From the NCBI GenBank assembly GCA_011037195.1, contig JAAEAF010000647.1:62001-126000 (forward strand): a stretch of DNA of 64,000 bases, read 5' to 3'. A model generated the notes under the pieces. That model ran no database searches. It saw only the letters and a program-made list of their open reading frames with translations, and was not told where the DNA came from. The position numbers were made by a program, and so were the translations under genes. Positions 1 to 11,084 of this stretch are shown in pieces (positions within the stretch are counted from its first letter, which is position 1; every line of letters begins with the position of its first letter). The stretch is from Triatoma infestans (lineage: Eukaryota > Arthropoda > Insecta > Hemiptera > Reduviidae).

Positions 1-1080
1 ATAATCCCCACAGTACTTATAATGTGATGTAAACCCAACTAACCATTTTAGTAAACATTACAATTTAAAAAAAAAAAAAATTTCAATTAATTGAAGTAAT
101 AAAACCATTTGATTATTTGATACCAAATATTTTTGTTTGTTTACTTTCTCTTACAGACTTACTATAGTAATATCGCGTATTATTTGAACTTGTTTTTAAC
201 TAACTACACTTCCAAGTTTGAAGAAAAATTTGTCATTGAGAACACTACAAAATATTGTAATAAGATAAAATCGTGCGAGTTTAACACATCAGATTTTTTT
301 TTTTCTATAAATTATTGATATAAAACAATACTTTATATTTGATTAATAATATTAGCCAACTGTATAATAATTTAAATGCAAAATCCGAGGTCATTTAACA
401 TTCAATATGGAATTGAAAACATAATATATTAAAGTTATGTAATAGTAAATAATAGAGGGGCCAGACCCACCACCTAAATAAGTTTCCCTGGCGGTATCAC
501 TAAACCGCAAATAACGGGGGCCGCCGCCATTCTTTCATCATCCTAACCCAGTGCTAACTTGAGCGGAAAACTTTCCTTATTTTTACGTACAAATAACAAA
601 CTTTCACTTCAAATAGTAGTTTTATTATTTATTTATTGCATATATCCTTTTTTTTTTTTTTTTATAATTATTTAAAACTTATATTTTCTTCAATAATAGA
701 AGTTAATTATTTAATTTTTATTGTTTAATTTATTTTTTCTAAACTTCTGCAATTTATTCGAAATTACTTTGAGACCATTCACAAAATATTTAGAAATACT
801 ATTTCACTGTTTTATTTTTATGATTTTTTCCATTTAAATCAATGTTCACAGATGGAGCCTTTCATTTTCGTTTGGAATTTTCATATTGAAAACATAGGAT
901 TTTTGGAAAGTTAGGGAAAAACCCTCTTGCTAAAGTGATAGATTTAAAATCAGTTCAAGAAGATGATGAAAATAAGCACATTTTTAAGCAACCCTAAAAT
1001 TAAGTGGATGCTGATATTTAAGACTCGTCAAGTTTGTCTCAAGAGCATCTTGCAATCTATGTTTTGCAAACAACATACTT
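1..1080. other. AT-rich stretch, nothing recognised
   Basis: Long A/T runs and no reading frame with a recognisable domain on either strand. A short GC-richer patch at about 455-560 stands out in base composition, but I cannot assign it. Confidence 0.5.
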
Positions 1081-1084
1081 GCAT

Positions 1085-1130
1085 ATATGTTTCGAGTATT
1101 CGCCCATCATGAGGCATCTTGAACGTTTTT
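1085..1130 (-). repeat. Remnant of Penelope-like terminal arm
   Basis: The minus strand reads a degenerate form of the arm seen at 4.4, 34.8, 38.8 and 48.7 kb: CATGATGGGCGAA followed by TCGAAAC, where better copies have CTGAAGATGGGC...GCCCGAAAC. It is too short and diverged to be more than a relic. Confidence 0.3.
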
Positions 1131-1389
1131 GCCCATGGACGTTACAGATAACCCCAACGGGATGCAGTTTGAGTGGAACCGTCTCAATATATAATAAATT
1201 ACAGTAAATCATAATCTCTTGTAGGAAACAAGATTGCAACCTGATTAAAATTTATTTTAATTTTGATATTTTTATTTTCGATCCATTTTTAGTTGAACTA
1301 GAGAGTTTCTCGGAGAACTGTGAGCTACTGTAGATTCCATAATTTAATGATTATGAATACCAAAAATCATGGCGATGACGGATAAAATA

Positions 1390-1622
1390 TGTCCCCCAAA
1401 AATGTAACATCTGGCAGGCTAGGTCTTAAATGGGATAGCTATCATGCGTCGGATTTTCATCCATCGTCAGTATAAAGCTATCAAGTAAACTCTCTACATG
1501 AACTTGATAACTTTACACTGACGATGGATGAAAATCCGAAACCGTTCAGGAATGACAGCATTATTTATGCCAAGCTACGACGGATTAAAATACCAGATGT
1601 TATCCAGCATTGTGGGACCCAT
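1390..1622. repeat. Small foldback (hairpin) repeat
   Basis: Two inverted arms of about 36 bases, 1450-1485 and 1502-1538, flank a short loop. Weaker inverted similarity (AACATCTGG near 1408 and its complement near 1597) extends outward, as in a small MITE. No coding potential. Confidence 0.5.
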
Positions 1623-1629
1623 CTACATA

Positions 1630-2105
1630 TTAAAAATAATTAATTGAGAAAGATGAAATCTTTAATATGAATTGATTGGCAATATCCTAGAAAACACAAA
1701 TTGCAAAATATTAAAAAAAAAAAAAAAAATTATTAACTTGTTTGTAGCAAAATCCTTGTAAAAGTGGAACAAGAACATCTCTACAAAATCATTCGACCAC
1801 AATCAGTGATTTGTTAGTTTATTTTATTATTGAGCAAGGCGAAATTGCGCAGTGTTTCTTCCGTTATTGTTAGAATTTAATTATGAAACCTTCAGTATCT
1901 CCGTAAATACGGCTTTAATGAGGAAAAGAAATGAAAACATATATGGGTAAATTAGGCGGAATGATTAGTTTGTTTGGGCGAAATTTATTGTTTGTATGTG
2001 ATTAGAATAGGTTTAGGATTAAAATTTTAGTTTTACGCCAATGGAATATGGGCTTAACGGGAAACTAATTTTTATTTGAATATACTCGTAGATTTGTTAT
2101 GTATA
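1630..2105. other. AT-rich stretch, nothing recognised
   Basis: Poly-A near 1712-1729 and otherwise AT-rich sequence. No domain-bearing frame seen. Confidence 0.5.
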
Positions 2106-2107
2106 TA

Positions 2108-2650
2108 TTGTTTTTATTTATTTATTGAATATTTACAACTGCATGGTATATATAAATGCAACAAGTAAATATGATATAAGGAATACTGTATCATGCAATG
2201 TCATGAATGGCATTTATCCAGTGATAGCTGACATTAGTTATCCAGGAGGTCACGGGGCCAACGGCTCTTCAGCCGTCTTTGGGGATTACCTGGGAGTGAG
2301 TTTGAATAGAGGGCTTGGACGAGGGGATTTGGTTGGAGGGATAGGTGACTGTGGAATTTGTTGTATCGGGATTTTCCGAGATCGTTGACAAACGGGGTCT
2401 TCAGGTCGTTGTGGATGATGCGGTTGGTGACGTAAAAAGGGGCATCGACAATGCGACGGAGTATTTTTTGACTGAAGGGTTTGAATTCTATTGAAGTTGG
2501 AACGCCTAGCAGTGCCGTATAGTGCTAGTCCGTATGTCCAAATTGGAACGAGCAATGAGATGTAAAGCTATCTTTTGTTCGTAATTATTAGTTTAGAGCG
2601 TTTGTCAAGAAGTCTAGCCAGAAGTCTGAAGCGTGTATATATTGTGAACA
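2108..2650 (-). pseudogene. Jockey-like LINE reverse transcriptase, C-terminal remnant
   Basis: The minus strand encodes the end of a Jockey-type reverse transcriptase. Residues LLVPIWTYGLALYG lead into RSNFNRIQTLQSK, the segment after the RT core in which one RT subdomain (PIWTYG...W/LYG) is followed by 'RRIVDAPFYV', with frame changes. The family normally needs about 900 codons, so this is a 5'-truncated, frameshifted copy. An in-frame TAG lies near 2566. The 3' end is marked by AATAAATAAATAAAA on the minus strand at about 2113-2130. The copies at 9.3-10.4 and 57.7-58.5 kb belong to the same group. No function is expected. Confidence 0.75.
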
Positions 2651-2659
2651 GCTCGAGTC

Positions 2660-3300
2660 TATTCTTAATATTACTTCTTCAAAGTCTATTTTTCCATGCG
2701 CTAATGAAAGAGGAATTTTTATATTACTATAGCGTATGAGCCAAAAAAATAAAAAAATGAAAAAAAAATTGAGCTGACATTTTCACAAAAATAGAGTAAC
2801 ACTGAGCCTAACTAAAGATAAAGTCTGCATTTTGAGATTAAAATTTTTATATGCGAAAAATATTTTTATGCTGAAGTTTTCCTAATTTATATTTTGAAGC
2901 TCAGTGCTGTTCTTCCTGGTCTTAGGTTTTCTTTTTCGTAGAGAGATTAAAGATATTTCTGTGTATTAAATGGAATATTATTTAATAACAAGACATTTAT
3001 TTATTCGTTGATTTCATTAGGTTGAAAGGTTTTAAAATTATTAATGTTACCTCACTTCAATAGACCGTAGTAATGAAGTGATATAGATATAAAAAAAATG
3101 GACATTCAACAAAGTCCGTGATATCTCTCCCACTTCTTTAAGTAACAAGCAATTTCTTTTTTAAAGTCATGGGCCATCATCATTTTATTTTTTCCTTTCT
3201 TCAGAATTTTTTTTTTTTTGGTTAAATATATTTCTCAAATATAAAGTTGATTCTTGAAATTTTTTTTTTTTTTTTTTACTTTTACGACTCAATTCATATA
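2660..3300. other. AT-rich stretch, nothing recognised
   Basis: Contains several T/A homopolymers (3209-3220, 3261-3278). No coding signal seen. Confidence 0.5.
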
Positions 3301-3309
3301 TATATCTTT

Positions 3310-3790
3310 ACGTTGTCCTACTCCTGTTAACAGGAAGTTGAATGTTCGTGTCGAATTTTTGAAATTAGGTTTTCAACGGAAATACAAGTTTTGAAGCCCT
3401 CGCTGTTAAAAAAAAAAAAAAAAGGAAGGTTTTTAGCGAACGATCTATATGTGGGTGTGTGTGTGTCGTGAGAATAAAAATTTGCAGGAGCTCAAAGGTG
3501 ACATTCTGTTTAGAACACAACTGACACGCAAGTTTCGGAGGAAAAAATATATCAACCGGAAGTGAGATTTTTCTGAATAGTTTTTCTTTTTTAAGTTTTT
3601 GCCAATTTTCTGGAAAATAAAGCATTACGATTTTCTTTAAAATTCGCGTAACATCTGTCTATAACATAAAGGTCTATCACTTTTATTTGAAACATTTGTC
3701 AAAAAAAAAATTAAATAAAATATTTTTTGGTGGTTTCTGGGGGAGCTACAACTTTTAAGTTAATTTCTAAAGTGTCTTTTCAGTACAGCG
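3310..3790 (+). repeat. Old Helentron-like (HINE) repeat copy
   Basis: A diverged copy of the dominant repeat. The order is kept: ACGGAAATAC, GT microsatellite (3452-3468), CAACCGGAAGT (3556), CGATTTTCTTTAAA (3630) and CACTTTTATTTGAAACAT (3678). The 3' part fades out after about 3790. Confidence 0.6.
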
Positions 3791-3964
3791 TATGGTTCTG
3801 TTAACTATGTTTGATATGAAGTGGGTTAAATATTATATGGTTGGTTCTGCAAAGCTGAATAACATTTAGGATTTTATGCTTTATGGATTAGGATTTTATT
3901 CTTTAAAAAAAGAAAAGAAGAAAGTTACATATCCATACTTCTAAAGTGAGTCTCTCATTTAAGG

Positions 3965-4070
3965 AAGGTATTATTAGATCAGTAGTAGCGCGCTGGACTC
4001 TCATGCGGAGATCCAGGGTTCGAATCCAGCATTATTGCCCTTAGCTTTTCTATTCCTTAATATAGCCTCT
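3965..4070 (+). repeat. tRNA-like repeat fragment
   Basis: A-box-like TCAGTAGTAGCGCGCTGG and B-box GGGTTCGAATCC are followed by sequence resembling the part downstream of the tRNA-like core in the repeats at 11.1-11.5 and 37.1-38.2 kb. It is a fragment of that tRNA-derived family and not a functional tRNA, because the acceptor stem does not pair. Confidence 0.5.
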
Positions 4071-4269
4071 GTATAATGGATGTGAAAATGAGAGAGAATT
4101 AGAGAGAATGGATTTTTAAAGTAATAAACTAGAATATATGCTGAACACTGACTGAAATGAAAGAAAGCACAAAGTATATAAAGGAAGAAAACATAAACTG
4201 CAAGGCCTTTACAAGTATAATAGAAGTTAGGCAGCGAGATATTTATTTAGAGACAGATTGGCCGAGTGA

Positions 4270-4500
4270 TGAGAGAAGCATCAGAGATATTTCCCGTGAT
4301 AACCTGCTTCTTTTTGTGGTTATCGGAAGGTTTCGGGCGTTCGCCCATCATCAGGATGTCAAACAGTGGGCAAATCTATTTTATCACACTGTTTGGCAAA
4401 AAGCACCCTGATGATGGGCAAACGCCTGAAACTAGTCGATGACCACAAAAAGAAGCGTGGTTATCACGGAAATATCTCTGATGCTTTCCAGCTCTGCGGA
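4270..4500. repeat. Compact Penelope-like foldback with hammerhead-like cores
   Basis: Two inverted arms (about 4278-4362 and 4404-4487) surround a roughly 40-base centre. Each arm, read outward, carries CTGATGA, a GGGC/GCCY stem with a 4-base loop, then GAAAC: on the plus strand CTGATGA at 4408-4414 and GAAAC at 4428-4432, followed by TAGTC. These are the conserved elements of a hammerhead ribozyme, a motif known in Penelope-like element terminal repeats. One extra base lies between the core and helix II, so self-cleavage is unproven. Confidence 0.55.
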
Positions 4501-4581
4501 AACAACCACAACAACAATGATGAGAGAAGGTTGGTGACTGGTTGTAAACTGTTCTGCTGCCCTCTATTTATATGAATTGAA

Positions 4582-5388
4582 TTGTCCCTTTCTAGTTCAA
4601 TTTTTCGTTTTTTTTTTTCCCTAGGCGTAGGTACGTGGCGCCACCATCGCCCATCTCAGTGAGATGCAGTCAGCCACTGGTTCTCCAGGTTGGGGAAACC
4701 ATCCCATTCCTTCGCATTCTTTCCTGGTCCTTTTCCCGTTTCCCTTCACTCCCCATGAGCCGATGGGTTCCTGGTTCCTGGGATACTACCCTGACCCCTG
4801 AGGCAACGGGTCAAATCAGTAAATGGCAAGGGAGTAAGACCATCGGGCGTGCGATCAGTCACGCCGCTACATATAATATAGTGAAGTACTGAACTACGGG
4901 CGCAAGCATCGCCGATTTCCAAGCCCAATTGCTTGCAATTGAGGTCGGATTCGTAGTGGCCGTTGGTTAACCAATAGCTCCGCTGTTCTTCGGGATATGA
5001 GCTGAGCGGGTGGGTATACCGCAATATAAATTAATACTCTTGCCGTCGCCTCTGACGACGGAAGTGCCCTTCGCTAGGGGGTGCGGCTCACCAGAGCTAA
5101 AGTAGAGTTAGCCTTCTCTACGATCTGGTAGTGGCGGCCAACAATTGTTGGTCTCCACGCGCTGGTTCGGCGTACAACCGAACCTGCCTCCTTGTGGGGC
5201 CAAGCGGGGGAGTGCCCGGGGAGGCACTTCTACCACGGCGAGGCCTTGCACTCCAGCCTCTCGTGGTAGTGACATCCTTCTCTTGCAAAACGACTCCGTG
5301 CTTGCACGGGGGGACTGGTATATCCGAATGGATAGTAACGGTCTTAAAAGAACCCTTAGTACCGAAAGGGAAAAGGCAGGAGGGAAGA
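4582..5388 (+). repeat. GC-rich tandem unit 1 (about 0.8 kb)
   Basis: First of two tandem copies. It shares with unit 2 GTCCCTTTCTAGTT at the start (4584 and 5391), GGTATGTGGCGTCACC-like sequence, TCCAGGTTG, TACTGAACTACG, CAATATAAATTAA, CAAGCGGGGG and GGGGGACTGGTA in the same order. An extra T-rich stretch of about 25 bases lies at 4598-4622. The unit is much GC-richer than its surroundings and has no conserved reading frame. It could be an untranslated region or monomer of a LINE or another element; I cannot name it. Confidence 0.65.
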
Positions 5389-6130
5389 ATGTCCCTTTCT
5401 AGTTAGGGCGTGGGTATGTGGCGTCACCATCGGCCCACCCTTCGGGGTGCAATCAGCCTCTGGCTCTCCAGGTTGAGGAATCCCTCACCCTGACCAATCC
5501 TATCCTAATCCTTTCCCCTTGCAGGGTTGCCTGTAAGTATCCTGGGTTACTGAACCCCTATACTTGAGGCAATGGACAGGAATCAGTAGATGGAATCTGT
5601 AGATCCATCGGGCATGAGATTAGTCACGCTAGCTCGTTAGAGTTGAAATACTGAACTACGTGTGCAAGCACCAGTTTCCAAGCCAATTGCTTGGAGTTGA
5701 GTTTGGATTCATAGTGTGGCCATGTTTTAACCTACAACTCCAATGATCGAGGTCATGAGTTGTGCGGGAGCGGACTCGCAATATAAATTAAACCCCGGTG
5801 CCAGCCCATAGCTGGAAGCGCATTTGCTGGGTGTGCGCGGTTCACCAGAATCTGCTAGGGGGTGTTTTCCCTAGCTTCTGGGAGTGAAGTGTGACCACTT
5901 TGAGGGATCACTTTGCGCGCATTAATGGATCAAGCGGGGGTGTGCCTAGGCACTTCCGCCATGTAGAGGTATTGCACTAACAGTCTCTCCTCGGTGGTGA
6001 CATCCCTCTCTTGTTAAACGATCCCGTTTGCTTGCAACGGGGGACTGGTAAACCCGAGAGGGTAGGTACGGTCCTAAAACTACCCCCCCCATGCCAAGAG
6101 GAAAGGGGTATCACGGGAAGAATGTCTCCT
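5389..6130 (+). repeat. GC-rich tandem unit 2 (about 0.75 kb)
   Basis: Second copy of the preceding unit, clearly diverged in sequence. The two copies differ by many substitutions and small indels, so the duplication is not recent or the units evolve separately. Both end with GGGAAGAATGTC (5382 and 6116). No coding frame is conserved between them. Confidence 0.65.
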
Positions 6131-7315
6131 TAAGCTGCCTACAAATTAGAAATTAGAAAAAAGTAATTCTAAATAGAAAATTAAAAACAATATCTTGGAA
6201 AGTTTCTTTGAGGATTGATATTGAGATAAAACCGTATATTGGCAGTGAGAACACTTTTTCGAAAATCTGGCGCTCATACAACGCAACAGGAAGTAATAGA
6301 TAATTTCTGTGCAATCAGATTTTATTAATTCCTTCTTCCTCTCAGAATATATGCACATTTAGCGAAATTATAATTATTTTATGTTAATTAGTTTGATTTA
6401 TGAAATGTCATAGATAAATTAAAATTATTGTGAAAAGTGGAAATAGGCGGATTACCCCTTTTACATTTATTATTAATAAAAGAACTACATCAATAATTTT
6501 TTTAATAATTATAGCAAAAATAATGAATTGAATTATGTGAGCTGTTGATTTGGAACGTTGTTTTGGTGTTTATTTTTTGATTGACATGCCATATCTTGAT
6601 AAATTTACAGAAGTTTTTAGTAATTAGCAAATAACCCCGTTCCGATCATTTATTTCTCTATAAATTGTTTATACAATTGCATTCCTTCATTTGACCTAGA
6701 TCTTTAACTATAGAGATACGAGTATATCAACGTTACTGCCAGATTAATTTTGCATTCTCTCTGTTCACTGTTTAACACCGTTATAAAGGGAGCATTCCAT
6801 TGTATTAAGTGCTTTATTTTTGCCAATTCTTGTTTAACTGTTTTTCTTCCTCCTGTTTAATGATTGGCCGCTTAATTGCAGACTAATCTATCCTAACTAT
6901 TGAATTAACTTGGGTAATGTTTTCATTCCTGTTATACACTACTTCTGTAAACTTCTTCCCTTTTATAATGTAGATATAACAATTTTGATCGAACGATCAA
7001 GTCTGTTTAATGTTTTATTAATTTATAACTCAGTTTTTGGCTGTACTATACAATACATACATTATCAACATTTCAGAAAACTTTGGCAAAATAGTTTACA
7101 TCTATATAACATTATTAATGCTTAATTGGATTGTCTGGCAATGGCGAAAGATCATTATTATCGTTCGTGATTCCTTTTTGTAAAATTCGTATATATGTGC
7201 AAACAACGACGTTATTTCAAGAATTTGTAAGGTATATGGAACTATCATGCCCCCGTCATGATGTAGATTTTTCACATCGCATTGATCAGAAAATACTTGG
7301 CTAAGCTGCTCTATT
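6131..7315. other. AT-rich stretch, nothing recognised
   Basis: No domain-bearing frame or clear repeat recognised. Several A/T homopolymers. Confidence 0.45.
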
Positions 7316-7886
7316 ACTTTCTCTTACTAAGCTGCTTTATTACTTTTCTCAAGAAGAAATAGTAATCGCGTCAAATTTTCGATATCTAGTTTTCACCGGA
7401 AATAACCATTTTGTGGTGCTCTGAGTCCAAAAAAGTGGTTTTTAGAAAATGGTCTGTGTGTGTGTATGTGAATAGCAAAGCTCAAAAACGAAAAATCATA
7501 AAAAGTTCAAACTTGATTTTCCGTTTAGGTATCACCATGGGATCCGGTAGTAGGTCATCTGTCAAAAATTCCTCAATCGGAAGTACCACATTACTAGTTG
7601 ATTTTTCCACTTTTTGGGAAGTTTCTCAAAAATGGCTCAAATTGGTGTATAACTACTCATACAAAAATCTACACTTTTATTTGAAACATTTCTCTGAAAA
7701 AAACTCAATTTAAGGACATTTTTGGGGGATGGGTGGGGTTAGGTTTTCCTGTAAAGTGCTATTTTAGTTTATTATTCCATTCCGACATCTAAATAATATT
7801 AATTAGAATTAAATGTACTGTGTTTGAACATAATCAGATGAAAGGATGGATGTTTTTACTGAAAAGTATTTTTTAGTTTTCTGTAT

Positions 7887-8248
7887 TGTAGTGGTCTTAG
7901 TGAACTACTGAATCCCCACCAGTCATCCACTCTAGCGGAGAGAAACAGCCCCTCTCGCACAGAGAGGAGAGGCTCGGCGAGTGTATATATACGAGAGAGA
8001 CAGTCAGAGAGTCATTCTGTTCAATTCAGTCTTACACATCAGACATCATTCTGTTGATTCACTCTCCGTACATATCATTTTAGCACGTCAGTCTGTCAGT
8101 TCAGTTCAGTTCTAAATTCTAAAGTGTAAAGTCCTTGGCAGTCAGTTATATACATGTACATATATCGATTATATATCTTAGACCAGTCTTAAGGTGTTTA
8201 TCTTTCATCAAATCAAACAACCAAGCATCTCCTCACAACACCCTTACA
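7887..8248 (+). repeat. LTR of a retrotransposon (5' LTR type)
   Basis: 362 bp, beginning TG and ending CA. A TATA-like GTATATATA lies at 7981-7989. It is followed after one base by TGGTGGCAGCGGTGGGA, a primer-binding site complementary to the 3' end of tRNA-Leu. No gag or pol sequence follows. The superfamily is not determinable from the LTR; the 5-bp duplication fits Gypsy, Copia or BEL elements. Confidence 0.75.
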
Positions 8249-8249
8249 T

Positions 8250-8294
8250 TGGTGGCAGCGGTGGGATACGAACCCACGCCTCCGAAGAGACTGG
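8250..8294 (-). other. DNA copy of the 3' part of mature tRNA-Leu (with CCA)
   Basis: Read on the minus strand it gives ACCAG (3' side of the anticodon stem), the long variable arm TCTCTTCGGAG, a T-arm GTGGG-TTCGTAT-CCCAC, the acceptor strand GCTGCCA and CCA. The long variable arm and sequence fit insect tRNA-Leu(AAG type). The terminal CCA is not encoded in eukaryotic tRNA genes. The T-loop has T where position 58 should be A (base 8268 on the plus strand), the site of the m1A58 modification. The 5' half of the tRNA is absent. Confidence 0.8.
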
Positions 8295-8739
8295 TGGGGG
8301 TTCAGTGGTTCACTAAGACCACTACATGTATTTTCTCTAAAATATCTCCAACGATTTTCTTTAAACTAGGTATGTAAACTACACATAAAAATAGCTACAA
8401 CTTTTATTTGAAACTTTTCTCCTGATAAAGTTATTTAAGGGTTTTTTTGGTGGGTGGAGGGAGGGGGGTTATGTTTTTCTCTAAAGTGCTATCATAATTG
8501 ATTATACAATTCTAACATCTCAACAAAATTAACTGGAAATAAAATAGATGGTAAAAATTCCGAGTTTCAAGAAAATTAGTTAACCGGAATTGCGCTTTTA
8601 CTGAACAGTTTTTTTCAGTTTTCGACAAACTCCGTCGAATTTCGTTAAATTTGGTATACTAACTATAAAATTTGTCATTTAAATCTGTGTAAACTGTAGT
8701 AAGAGAAAGTTGTGTGAGTGTTTCACACCAGATTTTTTT

Positions 8740-9310
8740 TATATTGTAATTTGCGTATATTTTATTGATACTAATTTCTTTAACAATCTTCTTGCCGTTG
8801 CTGATAAAATCTCAACAAGTAAGGTGCTCTGATGGCACCCTCGACAATACGAGGTAGAAGGTGTAGAAGTGATATGAGTTCTCGAAAAAAATTTATTCAT
8901 TTGAACTAGAAACTTAGAGATTGGAATTAAGGGTATTTCATTTCTGAAATATTCAGGCCTTTTTTTCACTATTCAAACTATTAGATGAACAAATTCTTAA
9001 ATAAAAATTACTTTTCAGAATTGCCTATTTTACCACTGCCATTTCGTTATGTCATTTCGTGCATCTTGTATTGCAACATGTAAAATTACGAAAAAAGCTT
9101 TTATAGTAAACATCATTAAAGTATTTTATTCAAGGTCCTTTGAATTGCTTGATTGAACATCATCATTTATTTCTGTGGTTTTTAGATAATTGGGTCATTA
9201 TTTAAAAAAATAATAATAAAAATAATTCATATCTCTGTTTTTGCAAGAGGATTTTAATAATACAATCGTGTCTTATTTTTTAAAATTTAAATTTCTGTTG
9301 AAATAAAAAT
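8740..9310. other. AT-rich stretch, nothing recognised
   Basis: No coding signal or clear repeat recognised. Confidence 0.45.
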
Positions 9311-9317
9311 TGTATCC

Positions 9318-10435
9318 TCCCTTGAGAAGAAGGAATGCAATTCGGGGGCTTTCTTCGATGTGAAGCAGGCCTTCGATCGGTATGGCATCCCGGGCTGCTC
9401 TGGAACCTTATGGGCATCCTTCCAGCCACCTATTACCTCATCCTAAAATCCTACTTATCCGATAGGTATTTTTAAGTACAAATCGTATCATCGTTCTCTC
9501 CTTTCAATCATACCGAAGCTGGAGTGCTGCAAGGTCCTATCCTTTAGTCAGTATACACTGCAGACATCCCACCTCACCCTGATACTATCCTTCTCATCTA
9601 TCTCACATGATACTGCTATCCTGTCTACCAATAATGATCCCGTAACAGCCCATAGAAATCTACAAACCACCTCTCCTCCCTAGAAAATTGGTTTAAAAAA
9701 GTGGGTCATTAAACTTAATGAAACAAGTCCCAAAACATTACCTTCGCTCTTCGCCGCATTACACTTCCCTCAGTCTACTTAATTCCTTAATAACTTAATT
9801 CCCTTACCAGTGGTCAACGTTGCTCGCGATCTTAGGCTTTACATAGACCGAAGACTTACCTGGAATCCCCATACACGACTTAAAAGAATAGAACTAAATA
9901 GACGCTTTCGATAACTTAAAATACTACTGGACAACAGATATAAACTCTCCCTTGACAACAAAAGACTAATTTATATATCTATTTTAAAGCCTATCTGGGC
10001 GTGTGAGATAGAACTATGGGGTATGGTATCAAAGACTCCGAAGACTCCGTAACATTGTAAAAAATCCAGAAACCTCCGTAACATTGTAAACGCTCCTTTT
10101 TACGTCTCCAACCGAACCAAACACACTAACCTTAATATACCGTTCATTGCTCAAGTCTCCCAAACCCGTTACAGGAAATTCCATATTAACCTACAGACTC
10201 ACACAAATCCTTCAGTTCGACACCTGTCTTCCCGAACACTTCCTAATAACCCTCCTAAACGTCTATAAAGACAATCGCCTCTTGATCTCCTCTCAAGTGA
10301 AGAGAGTCTCTGAGAGTATAGTTTTGGTGTGTTACCATTGGGTAGCTTTTCCACTCATTTTGTATTTATGTTCTTTGTATAATTGTTACTTATAGCGCAA
10401 TCGCGCTGATTGTAGCAGGAATAAAGATTTAAAGA
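9318..10435 (+). pseudogene. Jockey-like LINE reverse transcriptase, 3' half remnant
   Basis: Starts inside RT with GAFFDVKQAFDR (motif A, catalytic Asp). It continues through a 'GVLQGP' equivalent near 9525 and a degraded active-site region near 9595-9615 that leads into DTAILSTNNDPVTAHRN. Then come LGLYIDRRLTWNPH-type residues (about 9836-9876) and RNIVNAPFYVSNRTKH (10073-10120). Several frameshifts and stops separate these blocks, so it is a dead 5'-truncated copy. The tail ends with AATAAAGATTTAAAG at about 10421. A short open frame inside (10147-10395) is only the remnant's C-terminal portion in one frame. Confidence 0.85.
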
Positions 10436-11084
10436 TATTTCGAACATCAACAACTCTGTTGAAATATTCAACTATGTGTAGTTGGAAAATATGATTATGC
10501 GAATTAGTTTTAATGCAAAATTTGTCAAGTTTTTCTTAGGTTGTTCTTTAATTCAAGATCTTTCAGCAATATTAAATCACATATTATGCCTGAGTATTAC
10601 TTTAAATAGTGTAACTTCTCTAGAATACAATAGCTTAGAAACAATATTTATTAGATTTCTCTGGTTTATATAGGTATGACTTTTATTTATAAGTACTATT
10701 TATTCAATAAATACTTCTGAATGTAAGTTATGTTATTTGGGTTTCAGTTATTTATAACCTATCTGTCTGTTTAGAAATCAATATTGGGTATTTCCAATTC
10801 AGTCACTTATTTACTATTGGTCGATGTTTGCATTGATAGATTCATTTAATTTTCAATAATTTATTATTTTTTGAAAGCAAATTTTGATCTGTATTTTCTG
10901 ATTTTTAAACCAGAATTTGATTTGATTTGATGTTATATGCTCTTATCTTATTAGGTCAGTTGTTGTGTCAGAGATAGTAGATGATAAGCATGCGATACTC
11001 GGTGCAGTTAATGAGCTACATATCCGTTATCTCCAAGGTAAAATATATAGACAATAAGTAAAAGATAAAGTATATTGTAGATTG
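10436..11084. other. AT-rich stretch, nothing recognised
   Basis: No domain-bearing frame. No clear repeat family seen. Confidence 0.45.

Larger units (their letters stand above)
7887..8326 (+). mobile_element. LTR/tRNA-Leu/inverted-LTR-tip insertion (aberrant retro-product)
   Basis: A 440-bp insert bounded by TGTAGTGG at the left and its exact inverse CCACTACA at the right. It is flanked by the 5-bp direct repeat TGTAT (7882-7886 and 8327-8331), the signature of integrase-mediated insertion. It consists of an LTR (7887-8248), a tRNA-Leu-derived segment (8250-8294) and an inverted copy of the first 38 bases of the LTR (8289-8326), which matches the left tip with only two T/C differences. No coding capacity. 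The structure suggests one misdirected reverse-transcription product that was integrated whole. Confidence 0.85.
7316..8732 (+). repeat. Helentron-like repeat copy, split by an LTR-derived insert
   Basis: Starts ACTTTCTCTTAC and ends GTGTTTCACACCAGA. The order is kept (TTTCACCGGAAAT, GT run at 7451, CAATCGGAAGTACC, AACCGGAATTGCGC near 8582, 3' stem-loop at 8712-8730). The element is interrupted at 7887-8326. Removing the insert and one copy of TGTAT rejoins the canonical sequence from the AGTTTTCTGTAT flank into TTTCTC. Confidence 0.8.

Noticed and set aside
7411..7713. Open frame of 100 codons
   Set aside because: It lies inside a Helentron-like copy. The same region is interrupted or in another frame in other copies (22.3, 52.4, 45.8 kb), so it is not conserved coding.
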